DNA of 64,000 nucleotides. It comes from Rhizobium sp. P40RR-XXII (lineage in GTDB: Bacteria > Pseudomonadota > Alphaproteobacteria > Rhizobiales > Rhizobiaceae). The position numbers and the translations under genes are program-made. A model generated the notes under the pieces. The model ran no database searches, had not been told where the DNA came from, and saw nothing but the letters and a program-made list of their open reading frames with translations. The stretch spans positions 372,001 through 436,000 of the forward strand of contig NZ_JABAII010000003.1 in the NCBI RefSeq assembly GCF_012641405.1. The letters run 5' to 3'. The first letter of the stretch is position 1, and each line of letters starts with the position of its first letter. This document shows positions 19,851 to 28,210 of the stretch, piece by piece.

Positions 19851-21032
19851 TCAGGCGTCGAGATAACGTTCCGTCAGCCGTGCCCACATGGCAGCCCCCA
19901 CGGTGAGGCTTTCGTCGGCAAAATCATATTTGGCGCTGTGAAGGACGGCGGAACCGATGCCGTTGCCGAGGCGCAGGAAACTGCCCGGCTTGTGCTCCAG
20001 ATAATGCGAGAAATCCTCGCTGCCGGGGATCAGGCCACAGGTGGCGACCTTGTCGGCGCCGACGAGCTCTTCGGCCACCATGCGCGCGAATTTCGTTTCC
20101 TTCTCCGAGTTGACGACGACCGGATGGCCGTGGACATAGTCGATCTCGACGGTCGCGTCGTAGCCCTCTGCGACTGATTGGGTCAGCTTGCGTATCCGGG
20201 CCTCAAGCAGCTCGCGCACCTTCGGATCGAAGGAGCGGACGGTCAGCAACATCTTGGCGCTTTCCGGAATGACGTTCGAAGCTTCGCCGGCATGAATGGC
20301 GCCGACCGTCACGACCGCGGTCTGTGTCGGATCGATGCTGCGGGCAACGATCGTTTGCAGGCTGACGACGAGATTGCAGGCAACCACGACGGGATCGACG
20401 GTCAGATGCGGGCGCGAGGCATGGCCGCCCTTGCCTATGATGGTGATCTCCACTGTATCCGCCGCCGCCATCAGCGGGCCGGAGCGCAGCAGCCAGGTGC
20501 CTTCCGCCGCGCCCGGGTGATTGTGCAGGCCGAAAATGACATCGAAGGGGAAGCGTTCGAAGAGGCCATCCTTGATCATCGCCGGAGCGCCGCTGACCGC
20601 CCCTGCCTCTTCGGCTGGCTGGAAGATCAGGTTCACCGTGCCGTTGAAGCGGCGGGTGCGAGCGAGATATTCAGCAGCCCCCAGCAGCATCGTCGTGTGG
20701 CCGTCGTGACCGCAGGCATGCATCTTCCCTGGCGCCTTGCTGGAGTAGGGGCGACCGGTTTGCTCGGTGATCGGCAGGGCGTCCATGTCGGCGCGGATCG
20801 CGATGCTCTTCTTGCCTGCCCCGACCGTCAGACGGGCGACGACACCGTGGCCACCGACATTGCGCGTCACCTCATAGCCCCAGGCTTCCAGCTTCTCGGC
20901 GACGAAGCGCGCGGTTTCCGCTTCCTCGAAGGAGAGCTCGGGATTGGCGTGGAGATGCTGTCGGATGCCGGTCAGTTCGGCCTTCATCGGCTCGAAGTCC
21001 GAGAGGCGGGCGAAATCGTTGTCGAGGGTCAT
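19851..21032 (-). CDS. M20 family amidohydrolase (hippurate hydrolase-like)
   Basis: A 393-residue M20D metallopeptidase-type amidohydrolase. Metal-binding residues are visible: C107-G-H109 in MHACGHDGHT, the E141-E142 pair in QPAEE, the GLHNHP histidine, and the late H in DFSHYLEH. A dimerisation domain with GKGGHASRPH lies in the middle. Such enzymes cleave N-acyl or aromatic-acyl amino acids (hippurate, indole-acetyl amino acids). It is last in a minus-strand group with a polar amino acid ABC transporter, so it probably hydrolyses the imported compound. Confidence 0.9.
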   Translation of the reverse strand: MTLDNDFARLSDFEPMKAELTGIRQHLHANPELSFEEAETARFVAEKLEAWGYEVTRNVGGHGVVARLTVGAGKKSIAIRADMDALPITEQTGRPYSSKAPGKMHACGHDGHTTMLLGAAEYLARTRRFNGTVNLIFQPAEEAGAVSGAPAMIKDGLFERFPFDVIFGLHNHPGAAEGTWLLRSGPLMAAADTVEITIIGKGGHASRPHLTVDPVVVACNLVVSLQTIVARSIDPTQTAVVTVGAIHAGEASNVIPESAKMLLTVRSFDPKVRELLEARIRKLTQSVAEGYDATVEIDYVHGHPVVVNSEKETKFARMVAEELVGADKVATCGLIPGSEDFSHYLEHKPGSFLRLGNGIGSAVLHSAKYDFADESLTVGAAMWARLTERYLDA

Positions 21033-21107
21033 GGCTATTCCAATAGTTCGCTTGAGCCGCCATCCGCCATAGAGCGTGCAGGCCTCACTGATGATGGGCC
21101 TGCCGCG

Positions 21108-21914
21108 CTAGATGAAGCGCGACAGGAAGCTTCTGGTGCGCGGATGCTGCGGATTGCCAATCACATCTTCCGGCTTGCCCTGTTCGACGATCTTGCCGCC
21201 GTCCATGAAGACGACGCGGTCGGCCGCTTCGCGGGCAAAGCCGATCTCGTGGGTGACGACGATCATCGTCAGGCCCTGGCTGGCAAGATCCCGCATGGTC
21301 GACAGGACCTCGCCGACCAATTCCGGATCGAGCGCCGAGGTCGGTTCGTCGAAGAGCATCAGCTTCGGCTTGATCGCCAGTGCTCTCGCAATCGCGACGC
21401 GCTGCTGCTGGCCGCCGGAAAGCTGCCTTGGATAGTTGTTCGCCTTGGCCGAAAGCCCGACGCGGTCGAGCAGTGCCAGCGCATTCTCGGTCGCTTGGCT
21501 GCGGCTCTCGCCATGGATGCCGATCGGCGCTTCGATGACATTCTGCAGCGCCGTCATATGCGGGTAGAGATTGAACTGCTGGAACACCATGCCGATTTTG
21601 CGCCGCTGCAGCGCGATCGCATGATTGGACAGTTTGACCAACCGCCCTTTGTTCAGCCGATAGCCGACCTGCTCGCCATCCAGCTCGATCGAGCCGCGAT
21701 TGATCGCTTCCAGATGATTGATGCAGCGCAGGAAGGTCGATTTGCCGGAGCCGGACGGTCCCAGAATGACGACCACTTCGCCCGGCATCACATCGAGGTC
21801 GATGCCTTTCAAGACTTCGAGATTTTCGAAGGATTTATGGACGTTGCGCGCCAGCACCAGCGGCGACAAGTCGGCAACAGTGCTCACTGGCGTAGTATTC
21901 ATCGGGGCGTTCAT
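21108..21914 (-). CDS. Polar amino acid ABC transporter ATP-binding protein
   Basis: A 268-residue ATPase of the GlnQ/HisP type. Walker A is GPSGSGKST at 52-60, the signature is LSGGQQQRVAIARAL, Walker B is KLMLFDEPTSALDP, and the switch histidine is in VVTHEIGFA. It energises import by the permease encoded just upstream, overlapping it by 4 bases. The first ~17 residues (Met/Thr/Pro-rich) are extra compared with GlnQ; a later start is possible. Confidence 0.93.
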   Translation of the reverse strand: MNAPMNTTPVSTVADLSPLVLARNVHKSFENLEVLKGIDLDVMPGEVVVILGPSGSGKSTFLRCINHLEAINRGSIELDGEQVGYRLNKGRLVKLSNHAIALQRRKIGMVFQQFNLYPHMTALQNVIEAPIGIHGESRSQATENALALLDRVGLSAKANNYPRQLSGGQQQRVAIARALAIKPKLMLFDEPTSALDPELVGEVLSTMRDLASQGLTMIVVTHEIGFAREAADRVVFMDGGKIVEQGKPEDVIGNPQHPRTRSFLSRFI

Positions 21915-22843
21915 TGGTTCGCCTCCTGCGCCGGCGCGCTGTCCTTTGCGGCCCTCATCCCACCGGAGCGGCGGTCGGCGCGGCTATAGTAGCGCTCGAT
22001 ATAGCTCTGGCCCATGTTCAGCACCGAGGTGATCAGCAGGTACCAGATGACGGCGACGAGCAGCATCGGGACGACTTCGAAGGTACGGTTGTAAATCGAC
22101 TGCACGGAATAGAGCAGATCGGCCATGGCGATGACGCTGACGAGCGACGTCGCCTTGATCATGCTGATGAGCTGGTTTCCCGTCGGCGGCACGATGGAGC
22201 GCATGGCCTGTGGAATGATGATGCGGCGCAGCGCGCGGATGCGCGTCATGCCGAAGGCTTCGGCGGTCTCGAACTGGCCCCTGTCGACCGAAAGCAGGCC
22301 GCCGCGAATGATCTCGGCCATATAGGCGGCCTCGTTGAGGGCAAGGCCGGCAATCGCCGCCGTCATGGGACTGATCACCGAATTCGTGTCCCAGCTGACG
22401 AAGGTTGGGCCGAAGGGAATGCCGATCGACAATGTGGGGAAGAGCGTCGAGAGATTGTACCAGAAGATCAGCTGCACGAGGAGCGGCGTGCCGCGGAAGA
22501 ACCAGATGAACAGCGAAGCAAGCGAGCTTGCCAGCGTATCCTTCGACAGCCTGGCGATCGCCAGCAACAGGCCAAAGGCGATGCCGAGCGCCATGGCGAC
22601 GACGGTCAGGCCGAGCGAGACATAGAGCCCGCTGATGACGACCGGATCGAAGAAATACTGGACGACGACATGCCAGCCGAAATTCTCATTATGGGCGACC
22701 GACCAGGCGCAATAGGTTGCGATCGATAGCGTTACGATCCAGGCTGCTACGCGGCCCTTCGGAAACGGTGTGTGGGCGTTCGCCACATCCCGCTCGGACG
22801 CATCGCCGGATGGCGATGCGATGTTTCCGGCATTGGTGCTCAT
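21911..22843 (-). CDS. Polar amino acid ABC transporter permease
   Basis: A 310-residue inner-membrane permease of the HisMQ/GlnP family. Several hydrophobic helices and the EAA loop (ALNEAAYMAEIIRGGLLSV and later ALRRIIIPQA) that contacts the ATPase are visible. It has an extended polar N-terminus of about 25 residues. One permease gene is present, so the channel is probably a homodimer. It overlaps both neighbours by 4 bases, as expected for tight operon translation. Confidence 0.93.
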   Translation of the reverse strand: MSTNAGNIASPSGDASERDVANAHTPFPKGRVAAWIVTLSIATYCAWSVAHNENFGWHVVVQYFFDPVVISGLYVSLGLTVVAMALGIAFGLLLAIARLSKDTLASSLASLFIWFFRGTPLLVQLIFWYNLSTLFPTLSIGIPFGPTFVSWDTNSVISPMTAAIAGLALNEAAYMAEIIRGGLLSVDRGQFETAEAFGMTRIRALRRIIIPQAMRSIVPPTGNQLISMIKATSLVSVIAMADLLYSVQSIYNRTFEVVPMLLVAVIWYLLITSVLNMGQSYIERYYSRADRRSGGMRAAKDSAPAQEANQ

Positions 22844-23736
22844 TTCGGCAAGGTCCCGCCAAGATTGATACCCGGCTCCTTGATCATATTGTTCTCAAGG
22901 CCCCATTTCTTCATGATGGCGGCATAGGTGCCATTATCAATCAGAAGCTTGACGGCATCCTTGAGAATAGGCCCTAGCGGCGAGCCCTTCGGTACCACCG
23001 CGCCCTGATAGAGGTCTTCAAAGCCGTTCTTCTGGCCGACACCGGTCAGCGCCAACTGGCCGTTCGCCTGCGAAACGAAATAGGTGAGCGGCGCCTGCGA
23101 GGAGAAGAAAGCATCGGAACGCTTTGAGCGGACCGCGAGAATCGAGCTTGGCTGGTCGGTGAAGGACTGAATCTCGATTGCGCCTTTGCCATCGGTCTTG
23201 CATTTTTCCGCCTGGACCTGGATCACCTTTTCGGCCGATCCGCCCGCCATGACGGCGATGCGCTGGCCACAGGCGCTGTCCAGCGAGGTAATGCCCTTCG
23301 GATTGCCCTTTTGAACGGCGAAGACGACGAATTCCTGTACCCAGTCGACGAAGTCGTTTGCTTCTTCGCGGCTCTTGAAATCGCCGATCGGGCCGAAGGC
23401 GAACTGATAGCGGCCGGAATTGATGCCGGCGAGGATGGCAGGCAGTCCGCTGACGCTTTCATGTTCGATCTTTAGGCCAAGCACTTCGCCGATCGCGTCG
23501 GTCAGATCGGCGCTGGCGCCGGTCAGCTTGGTGCCGGTGACGATCTCGTAGGGAGGGAACGAGCCGTTATTGACTGATATCATCTTCCCTGCCGTGCGGA
23601 TCGCGTCCGGCAGCTTGGCCTGCAGGTCCTTGTTGACCGAGAGTTTCGGCAGGCTGGCATCCTCCGCATAGGCGGCGGCGGACATCATCAGACTTGCGAG
23701 TGCGAGGTAGGTTATCTTTTTCAACGACATATTCAT
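22840..23736 (-). CDS. Periplasmic amino acid-binding protein (ABC transporter)
   Basis: A 298-residue type II solute-binding protein (SBP family 3). A signal peptide (MNMSLKKITYLALASLMMSAAAYA) precedes a mature domain with FPPYEIVTGTKLTGASADLTDAI, the usual ligand-site opening. It delivers the ligand to the adjacent permease. Ligand identity is not evident; the amidohydrolase in the group suggests an N-acylated amino acid. It overlaps the permease gene by 4 bases. Confidence 0.9.
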   Translation of the reverse strand: MNMSLKKITYLALASLMMSAAAYAEDASLPKLSVNKDLQAKLPDAIRTAGKMISVNNGSFPPYEIVTGTKLTGASADLTDAIGEVLGLKIEHESVSGLPAILAGINSGRYQFAFGPIGDFKSREEANDFVDWVQEFVVFAVQKGNPKGITSLDSACGQRIAVMAGGSAEKVIQVQAEKCKTDGKGAIEIQSFTDQPSSILAVRSKRSDAFFSSQAPLTYFVSQANGQLALTGVGQKNGFEDLYQGAVVPKGSPLGPILKDAVKLLIDNGTYAAIMKKWGLENNMIKEPGINLGGTLPK

Positions 23737-23775
23737 TCCCCTTTTTGCTTTGCGTCTTTGAAATTCAGTCGGTGA

Positions 23776-24762
23776 TCAGGCAGCACTTGTCCTGCTGCCG
23801 TCGACGTCGAAGGCAAAGAGTTCCTCCGGCGCCATCAGCCGCGGCAGGATGCCCTGCACGTGCAATTCCCCAGCGAAATCGGCGACCATCTTGCGGTTGG
23901 CGGCAAAGCCGCTCGCATCCCAACCCTCGGGCAGCTCGGCCGCCGATTTCAGCAGTTCGTCGAGCATGAATGGCGTGGTGTCGGCATATTTGCGCCGCTT
24001 GCTCAGCCAGACGCGCTGCGATTCATCGATGAGAGCGCTCAGCTCGGCCATGACCCAGGGATGCTCGGCGACAAACTCCGCGTTCAATCCGATCAGGTGC
24101 ATACCCGGTACATAGCCCACGTCAGCAAAATAGCGATGCTCGGCCGCGCGGAAATCCGGGAGGACCTGGCGGAAACCGGAATTGCCGGCGAAATAGCCGT
24201 CCGGCATGAACGGTGTGAAGATCGCGTCCAGCTCGCCTTCCTTGAGCAGATCCACCATCGGCCTTTCACCCGGGGCCGCCTCGATGCGGCCGGGGCGGCC
24301 GAAGCCGTCGAGGCGATCGGTGATCGGATGGGCTTCGGTGAGACGGCCGGCATACCACATGGCATCCTCGACGCCGACGCCTTCGCGCCGGAGGGCTGCG
24401 CGCGTCCAGGTATTGCCGGAGTCGCGCCATCCGGTGACGCCGATGCGCTTGCCGGCAAGTTGGGCGAAGCTCGTGATCGGGCTGTCCTTGGAGGTGATGA
24501 CGCAACGGTGGCGGAAGCCGCGCATGATGAAATTCGGTATCCCGACCACGCTGTCATCGCCATCTATGCGCAGCTGCGTGTAGCGGCTGAAGGAGGTCTC
24601 GGCAGCATCATACGCATCGCTCTTGCCGATATGTGAGATCAAGGTACCGACGCGGTCCACCTTGATGTCGAGTTTCGGAGAAGAGACATCGCCCAAAACC
24701 AAAGGCGTCATGTAGTCCCAATCACGGAGGGCAAGGCGGAGAGTAAGGGGCATGAAATTCAC
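23776..24762 (-). CDS. Periplasmic-binding-like protein, 4,5-dihydroxyphthalate decarboxylase-like
   Basis: A 328-residue type II binding-protein fold related to NitT/TauT substrate-binding and 4,5-dihydroxyphthalate decarboxylase proteins: LTLRLALRDWDYMTPLVLGDV at the N-terminus and GKRIGVTGWRDSGNTWTRA in the middle. There is no signal peptide, so a cytoplasmic role (enzyme or sensor) is more likely than periplasmic binding. It is first in the transporter operon and divergent from the MocR regulator. The decarboxylase name should be treated as a family label only. Confidence 0.7.
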   Translation of the reverse strand: MNFMPLTLRLALRDWDYMTPLVLGDVSSPKLDIKVDRVGTLISHIGKSDAYDAAETSFSRYTQLRIDGDDSVVGIPNFIMRGFRHRCVITSKDSPITSFAQLAGKRIGVTGWRDSGNTWTRAALRREGVGVEDAMWYAGRLTEAHPITDRLDGFGRPGRIEAAPGERPMVDLLKEGELDAIFTPFMPDGYFAGNSGFRQVLPDFRAAEHRYFADVGYVPGMHLIGLNAEFVAEHPWVMAELSALIDESQRVWLSKRRKYADTTPFMLDELLKSAAELPEGWDASGFAANRKMVADFAGELHVQGILPRLMAPEELFAFDVDGSRTSAA

Positions 24763-24792
24763 TCGCGGGAAAACTTATTTTCCCATTGATTA

Positions 24793-24838
24793 AATGTTCA
24801 AAATAACACGATCAAATGTTATTACGTTATTGAACATT
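24793..24838. promoter_or_regulatory. Inverted repeat between transporter operon and MocR gene
   Basis: AATGTTCAA (24793-24801) and TTGAACATT (24830-24838) are exact 9-base inverted copies, extended by ATAAC and GTTAT. They lie in the 91-base AT-rich gap between the divergent operon and the MocR-type regulator. A likely operator controlling both directions. Confidence 0.65.
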
Positions 24839-24853
24839 AAAAATGGCGCGGAA

Positions 24854-26182
24854 ATGAGCGAAATCCGAGACGCGAAATGGTTTGCCGAAAAATTGAACGA
24901 TCGGACGATCCGCGGTATCGCGCTGGAGACCAGCGCGCTTATTCGCGCCGGCGCGCTGCCTGTTGGTACCAAGTTGCCCCCGATCCGGGATCTCGCCTTT
25001 GTCCTTGGGGTGAGCCCGGCAACCCTATCCGAAGCCTGGAGCGAGCTCAGGCGCCAGAAGATCATCAGCGGGCGCGGCAGGAACGGTACATGGGTCAGCG
25101 GCGATCGCTTCGTTGCCAAGCCGGCGCGGCTCGCAAGCGTCGGTGACTACGGCTCCGACGCTCTGAACCTGACAGCCGCCGTTCCCGACGTGCGATTGCT
25201 GCCGAAGCTGGAGGCGGCGATGGCCTATGGAGCCTCCGCTGAAAATCTCAACAGCTACGAGCGCAGCCGGATCTTGCCGGAGCTGGAGGAGCAGGTCAGG
25301 AAGACGTGGCCCTACGAACCCGAGGCGTTTCTGGCAACCAATGGCGGCTATAATGCCGTCTATACCTTGATCAACGCCCTGGTGATGCCGGGAGCGACCG
25401 TTGCGATCGAGGACCCGACCGCCATGCGCCTTCTGGATATCCTCGAGGATCGCGGTGCGCGCATCATTCCGGTGAAATGCGATGAGGAGGGGCCACTGCC
25501 GTCGTCGCTGGACGAGGCGCTGCGATATCGTCCGGTCGCTTTCATCTTCCAGCCGCGCATTCATTCCGTCACCGGCCAGAGTGTGAGCCCGGCGCGCATG
25601 GCGAGCATCGCCGGGATTCTTCGCGGCAAGGATACATTGATCGTCGAGGACGACGGCGTTGCCGATATCTCGACGGCACCGCGTCATTCGATGGGGCAAC
25701 TCTTTCCCGATCGCGTCATCCATATTCTATCCTACTCGAAGACGCATGGGCCGGATCTGCGGCTGGCGGTGTTGTCGAGCTCGCGGGCGATTGTCGAGCA
25801 GATCCAGTCCTATCGCAGCTTCAGTGCCGGATGGACGAGCCGGATTCTGCAGGCGGCCGGTGCCTGGCTGCTGCGCGATCCGGCGACGGCGGTATGTCTC
25901 GACCACGCCCGGCAGACCTATCGGCAGCGCCGGGCCGGCCTCATCGATGCGCTCGGCGAGCGCGGCGTCAATGCGCGCCACGGCGACGGGCTGTGCGCCT
26001 GGATACCGGTTTCGTCGGAGCCCTTCGCGGTGGTGACGCTTGCCGCCAGAGGCATCGCGGTGCATCCCGGCGCCAAGTTCTCCATTCTGCCCAGCAGCCA
26101 CTTGCGCGTGGCGACGGCCAATCTCTCGGAGCGGCTGGAAGAAGTTGCCGATGCCATTGCGCTGGCGGCCGTCCATACGTGA
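24854..26182 (+). CDS. MocR-type GntR regulator with aminotransferase domain
   Basis: A 442-residue fusion of an N-terminal GntR winged helix-turn-helix (LPPIRDLAFVLGVSPATLSEAW) and a C-terminal fold-type-I aminotransferase-like domain. The PLP lysine sits in ILSYSKTHGPDLRL. Such regulators sense amino acid or pyridoxal-type effectors through the bound cofactor. The start is the ATG at 24854; an upstream in-frame ATG at 24794 falls within the dyad and gives an extension lacking domain character. It is divergent from the amidohydrolase/ABC operon, its probable target. Confidence 0.88.
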   Translation: MSEIRDAKWFAEKLNDRTIRGIALETSALIRAGALPVGTKLPPIRDLAFVLGVSPATLSEAWSELRRQKIISGRGRNGTWVSGDRFVAKPARLASVGDYGSDALNLTAAVPDVRLLPKLEAAMAYGASAENLNSYERSRILPELEEQVRKTWPYEPEAFLATNGGYNAVYTLINALVMPGATVAIEDPTAMRLLDILEDRGARIIPVKCDEEGPLPSSLDEALRYRPVAFIFQPRIHSVTGQSVSPARMASIAGILRGKDTLIVEDDGVADISTAPRHSMGQLFPDRVIHILSYSKTHGPDLRLAVLSSSRAIVEQIQSYRSFSAGWTSRILQAAGAWLLRDPATAVCLDHARQTYRQRRAGLIDALGERGVNARHGDGLCAWIPVSSEPFAVVTLAARGIAVHPGAKFSILPSSHLRVATANLSERLEEVADAIALAAVHT

Positions 26183-26191
26183 CCGGCCATG

Positions 26192-27262
26192 TTATCGGCT
26201 CGGGGTCGCGCCTATGCTTTTGGGTGCGCCTTTCCAGGGTGATGCATATTTTACCAGGATCGCGGCAAGCTTTGCCGAGAGGAATGCAATCACGGAAATC
26301 GCGACGAGATAGATCGCGATGTAGATCGGCTGCGGCAGTTGGACGTCGCGCATCAAATGCCCGTAGATCTCGGTAAAGCCGCGATGGCACATGTAGATCG
26401 GATAGGAGAGGTAGCCGAGAAAAATGCCGAGCCGCTGCAGCCTGGCCGGCAATTCGAGCATCGTGCCGGCAAGGACGATGAGCGGCGAGATCAGGATGCA
26501 GAAAACAAGCGCATATTTCAGCGAATAGGTCGGAAGAAACAACAAGGCTGAGATCGCCACGATCGGCAGCAGGGCGGCATAGCTGTTCATGGTCCAGCCA
26601 AACGCTGTGCTGCTTCGCAGCCGATAGATGATCATTCCGAGCGTGAAGGAGAAGAAAACGCGGGCAAAGCCGCCGTCCACCGAGCGCCATTCCCAGCCGA
26701 GATCAAGCGATTTGTGCAGGAAGACGGAGCCGATCAGCAGCGCCAGCGATGAGGCAGCAATGAGGATGAGGCTCCGTGTTGTCAGCCTGAACAGCGCGAG
26801 CGCGAAGACGAGGTTGGCGAGCAATTCCCAGAAGAGCGACCAGGCTGGACCGTTCAGCGGATAGAGCGCCCAGATATCACCCGCCGATCGGGTCAGAAAG
26901 CTCGGCGAAGGCAGCATGAAAACCGTCGTGAGGATGCTTGCCCAGAGATCGGCCTGTCCGACGCCCGCCGCCTGCCAATGTAATAGCAATTGCACAAGAC
27001 CGTAGACGCTGCCGATCAGGAAGAGCGGGTAGAGGCGGGCATAGCGCGCCTTCATGAAGGCAAGAACGGTCATGCCGCCGGCGAGTTTCTCACTATAGGC
27101 CCTGGCGATGACGAAGCCGCTGAGCACGAAGAAGAAGTCGACCGCGATATAGGCCGATGGGGCATAGGGCCTGTCGAGGTGATAGACGACAACGGCGAGG
27201 GCTGCCAGGCCGCGCATCGCATCCAGGGCGGCGTATCTATGTTTCGTTGCGTCAGCCGGCAT
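26192..27262 (-). CDS. Acyltransferase family 3 membrane protein (OafA/YrhL type)
   Basis: A 356-residue integral membrane acyltransferase of the Acyl_transf_3 family. The N-terminus RYAALDAMRGLAALAVVVYH, with its catalytic-type histidine, and FFFVLSGFVIARAY are hallmarks. About ten hydrophobic helices follow. These enzymes add acetyl, succinyl or similar groups to polysaccharides or lipids at the membrane. With the neighbouring glycosyltransferase and flippase it suggests decoration of a surface polysaccharide. Confidence 0.9.
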   Translation of the reverse strand: MPADATKHRYAALDAMRGLAALAVVVYHLDRPYAPSAYIAVDFFFVLSGFVIARAYSEKLAGGMTVLAFMKARYARLYPLFLIGSVYGLVQLLLHWQAAGVGQADLWASILTTVFMLPSPSFLTRSAGDIWALYPLNGPAWSLFWELLANLVFALALFRLTTRSLILIAASSLALLIGSVFLHKSLDLGWEWRSVDGGFARVFFSFTLGMIIYRLRSSTAFGWTMNSYAALLPIVAISALLFLPTYSLKYALVFCILISPLIVLAGTMLELPARLQRLGIFLGYLSYPIYMCHRGFTEIYGHLMRDVQLPQPIYIAIYLVAISVIAFLSAKLAAILVKYASPWKGAPKSIGATPSR

Positions 27263-27298
27263 TGGTCGAAGCCTCGTTGAGCGGAAGGATTGCGCCTG

Positions 27299-28114
27299 CT
27301 ATCCGGCGGCGCGCGCCCCGAAAAACTCATTTCTCAAGTTTCGATCGAGCGGGCGCACCCGCGAAAGATTGCCCAGGAATTGGCGGGGACTTGTGAGTAC
27401 CGACCGGTTGAGGAAATGGGTCCTGATCAGACCGGAGGATTTGCTATGGGCGCCGCTATGGCCGACCCGATAGATCGCACCGCGGAAGGGAAGGGACCCG
27501 AGCGGGGAGCCGGCATCGGCGAGCAGCTTGCCGATGCGCACATGGCTGCCGAGCATGGATTTGATATAGTCGACCTCGGCGTCCGCGAAGCTTGCCGGCA
27601 ATCGGTAGAGATCGGAGCGAATGATCAGCGACGTGCCGCAGTAATTGGCGAAGTCGTTATGGTGCAGCAGCAGCCGGCCACCTTCGTTCCAGAGATAGCC
27701 GCGATCGATTTTCCAGCCATTGGCATCGGTATTTTTGGCCGCGAAGTCGACGATGTTGGCGCTGACGAAATCATCGTCGTCGACGATCATGAAGAAGCGG
27801 GTGTCGCGCGCCGACAGCATGCCGCTCAGAACGCGGCGGCCCTTGTCCAGCCGGAATGCGTCGTAGACCTTCTCCCGGTCGGCGCCGTTGATGTCGTGGA
27901 GCTGGTTCGGCGGAAATGTCACGCGCGCCGCCGTAAAATTCGGCGGCAGGTCGGGCAGATCTGCGCCCTCATTGGCAACAACGACACCGCGCCAGTTGCT
28001 GTTGGATTGTCCGGAGATCGAGGCGATCGTTTGCGACAACCGCCGTTTCAGCGCGGGCCAATCATTGGAGTTGGCCTGGTGGCGAACGGGAATGATGAAC
28101 GTAACCAGTGTCAT
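27299..28114 (-). CDS. Glycosyltransferase, GT-A fold (family 2-like)
   Basis: A 271-residue soluble glycosyltransferase-like protein. The N-terminus TLVTFIIPVRHQAN is a GT-A Rossmann strand, and FMIVDDDDFVSANI carries the metal-binding acidic cluster (DxD). Later parts diverge from classic GT2 enzymes, so donor and acceptor are unknown. It is flanked by the acyltransferase and flippase genes on the same strand. Confidence 0.8.
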   Translation of the reverse strand: MTLVTFIIPVRHQANSNDWPALKRRLSQTIASISGQSNSNWRGVVVANEGADLPDLPPNFTAARVTFPPNQLHDINGADREKVYDAFRLDKGRRVLSGMLSARDTRFFMIVDDDDFVSANIVDFAAKNTDANGWKIDRGYLWNEGGRLLLHHNDFANYCGTSLIIRSDLYRLPASFADAEVDYIKSMLGSHVRIGKLLADAGSPLGSLPFRGAIYRVGHSGAHSKSSGLIRTHFLNRSVLTSPRQFLGNLSRVRPLDRNLRNEFFGARAAG

Positions 28115-28210
28115 GATGCGCCTTTCCGACGTTTGCCATTATCATTGCGGTGACCGAAAGCATCCACCTGGGATTTTGCCGCGCTTCGATCTGTTGCTCG
28201 CCATGGCCTG

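Noticed and set aside
20178..21989. Long plus-strand frame (603 codons) antisense to the amidohydrolase and ABC ATPase
   Set aside because: Both minus-strand genes are well supported by domain motifs; the long frame is a GC-rich shadow.
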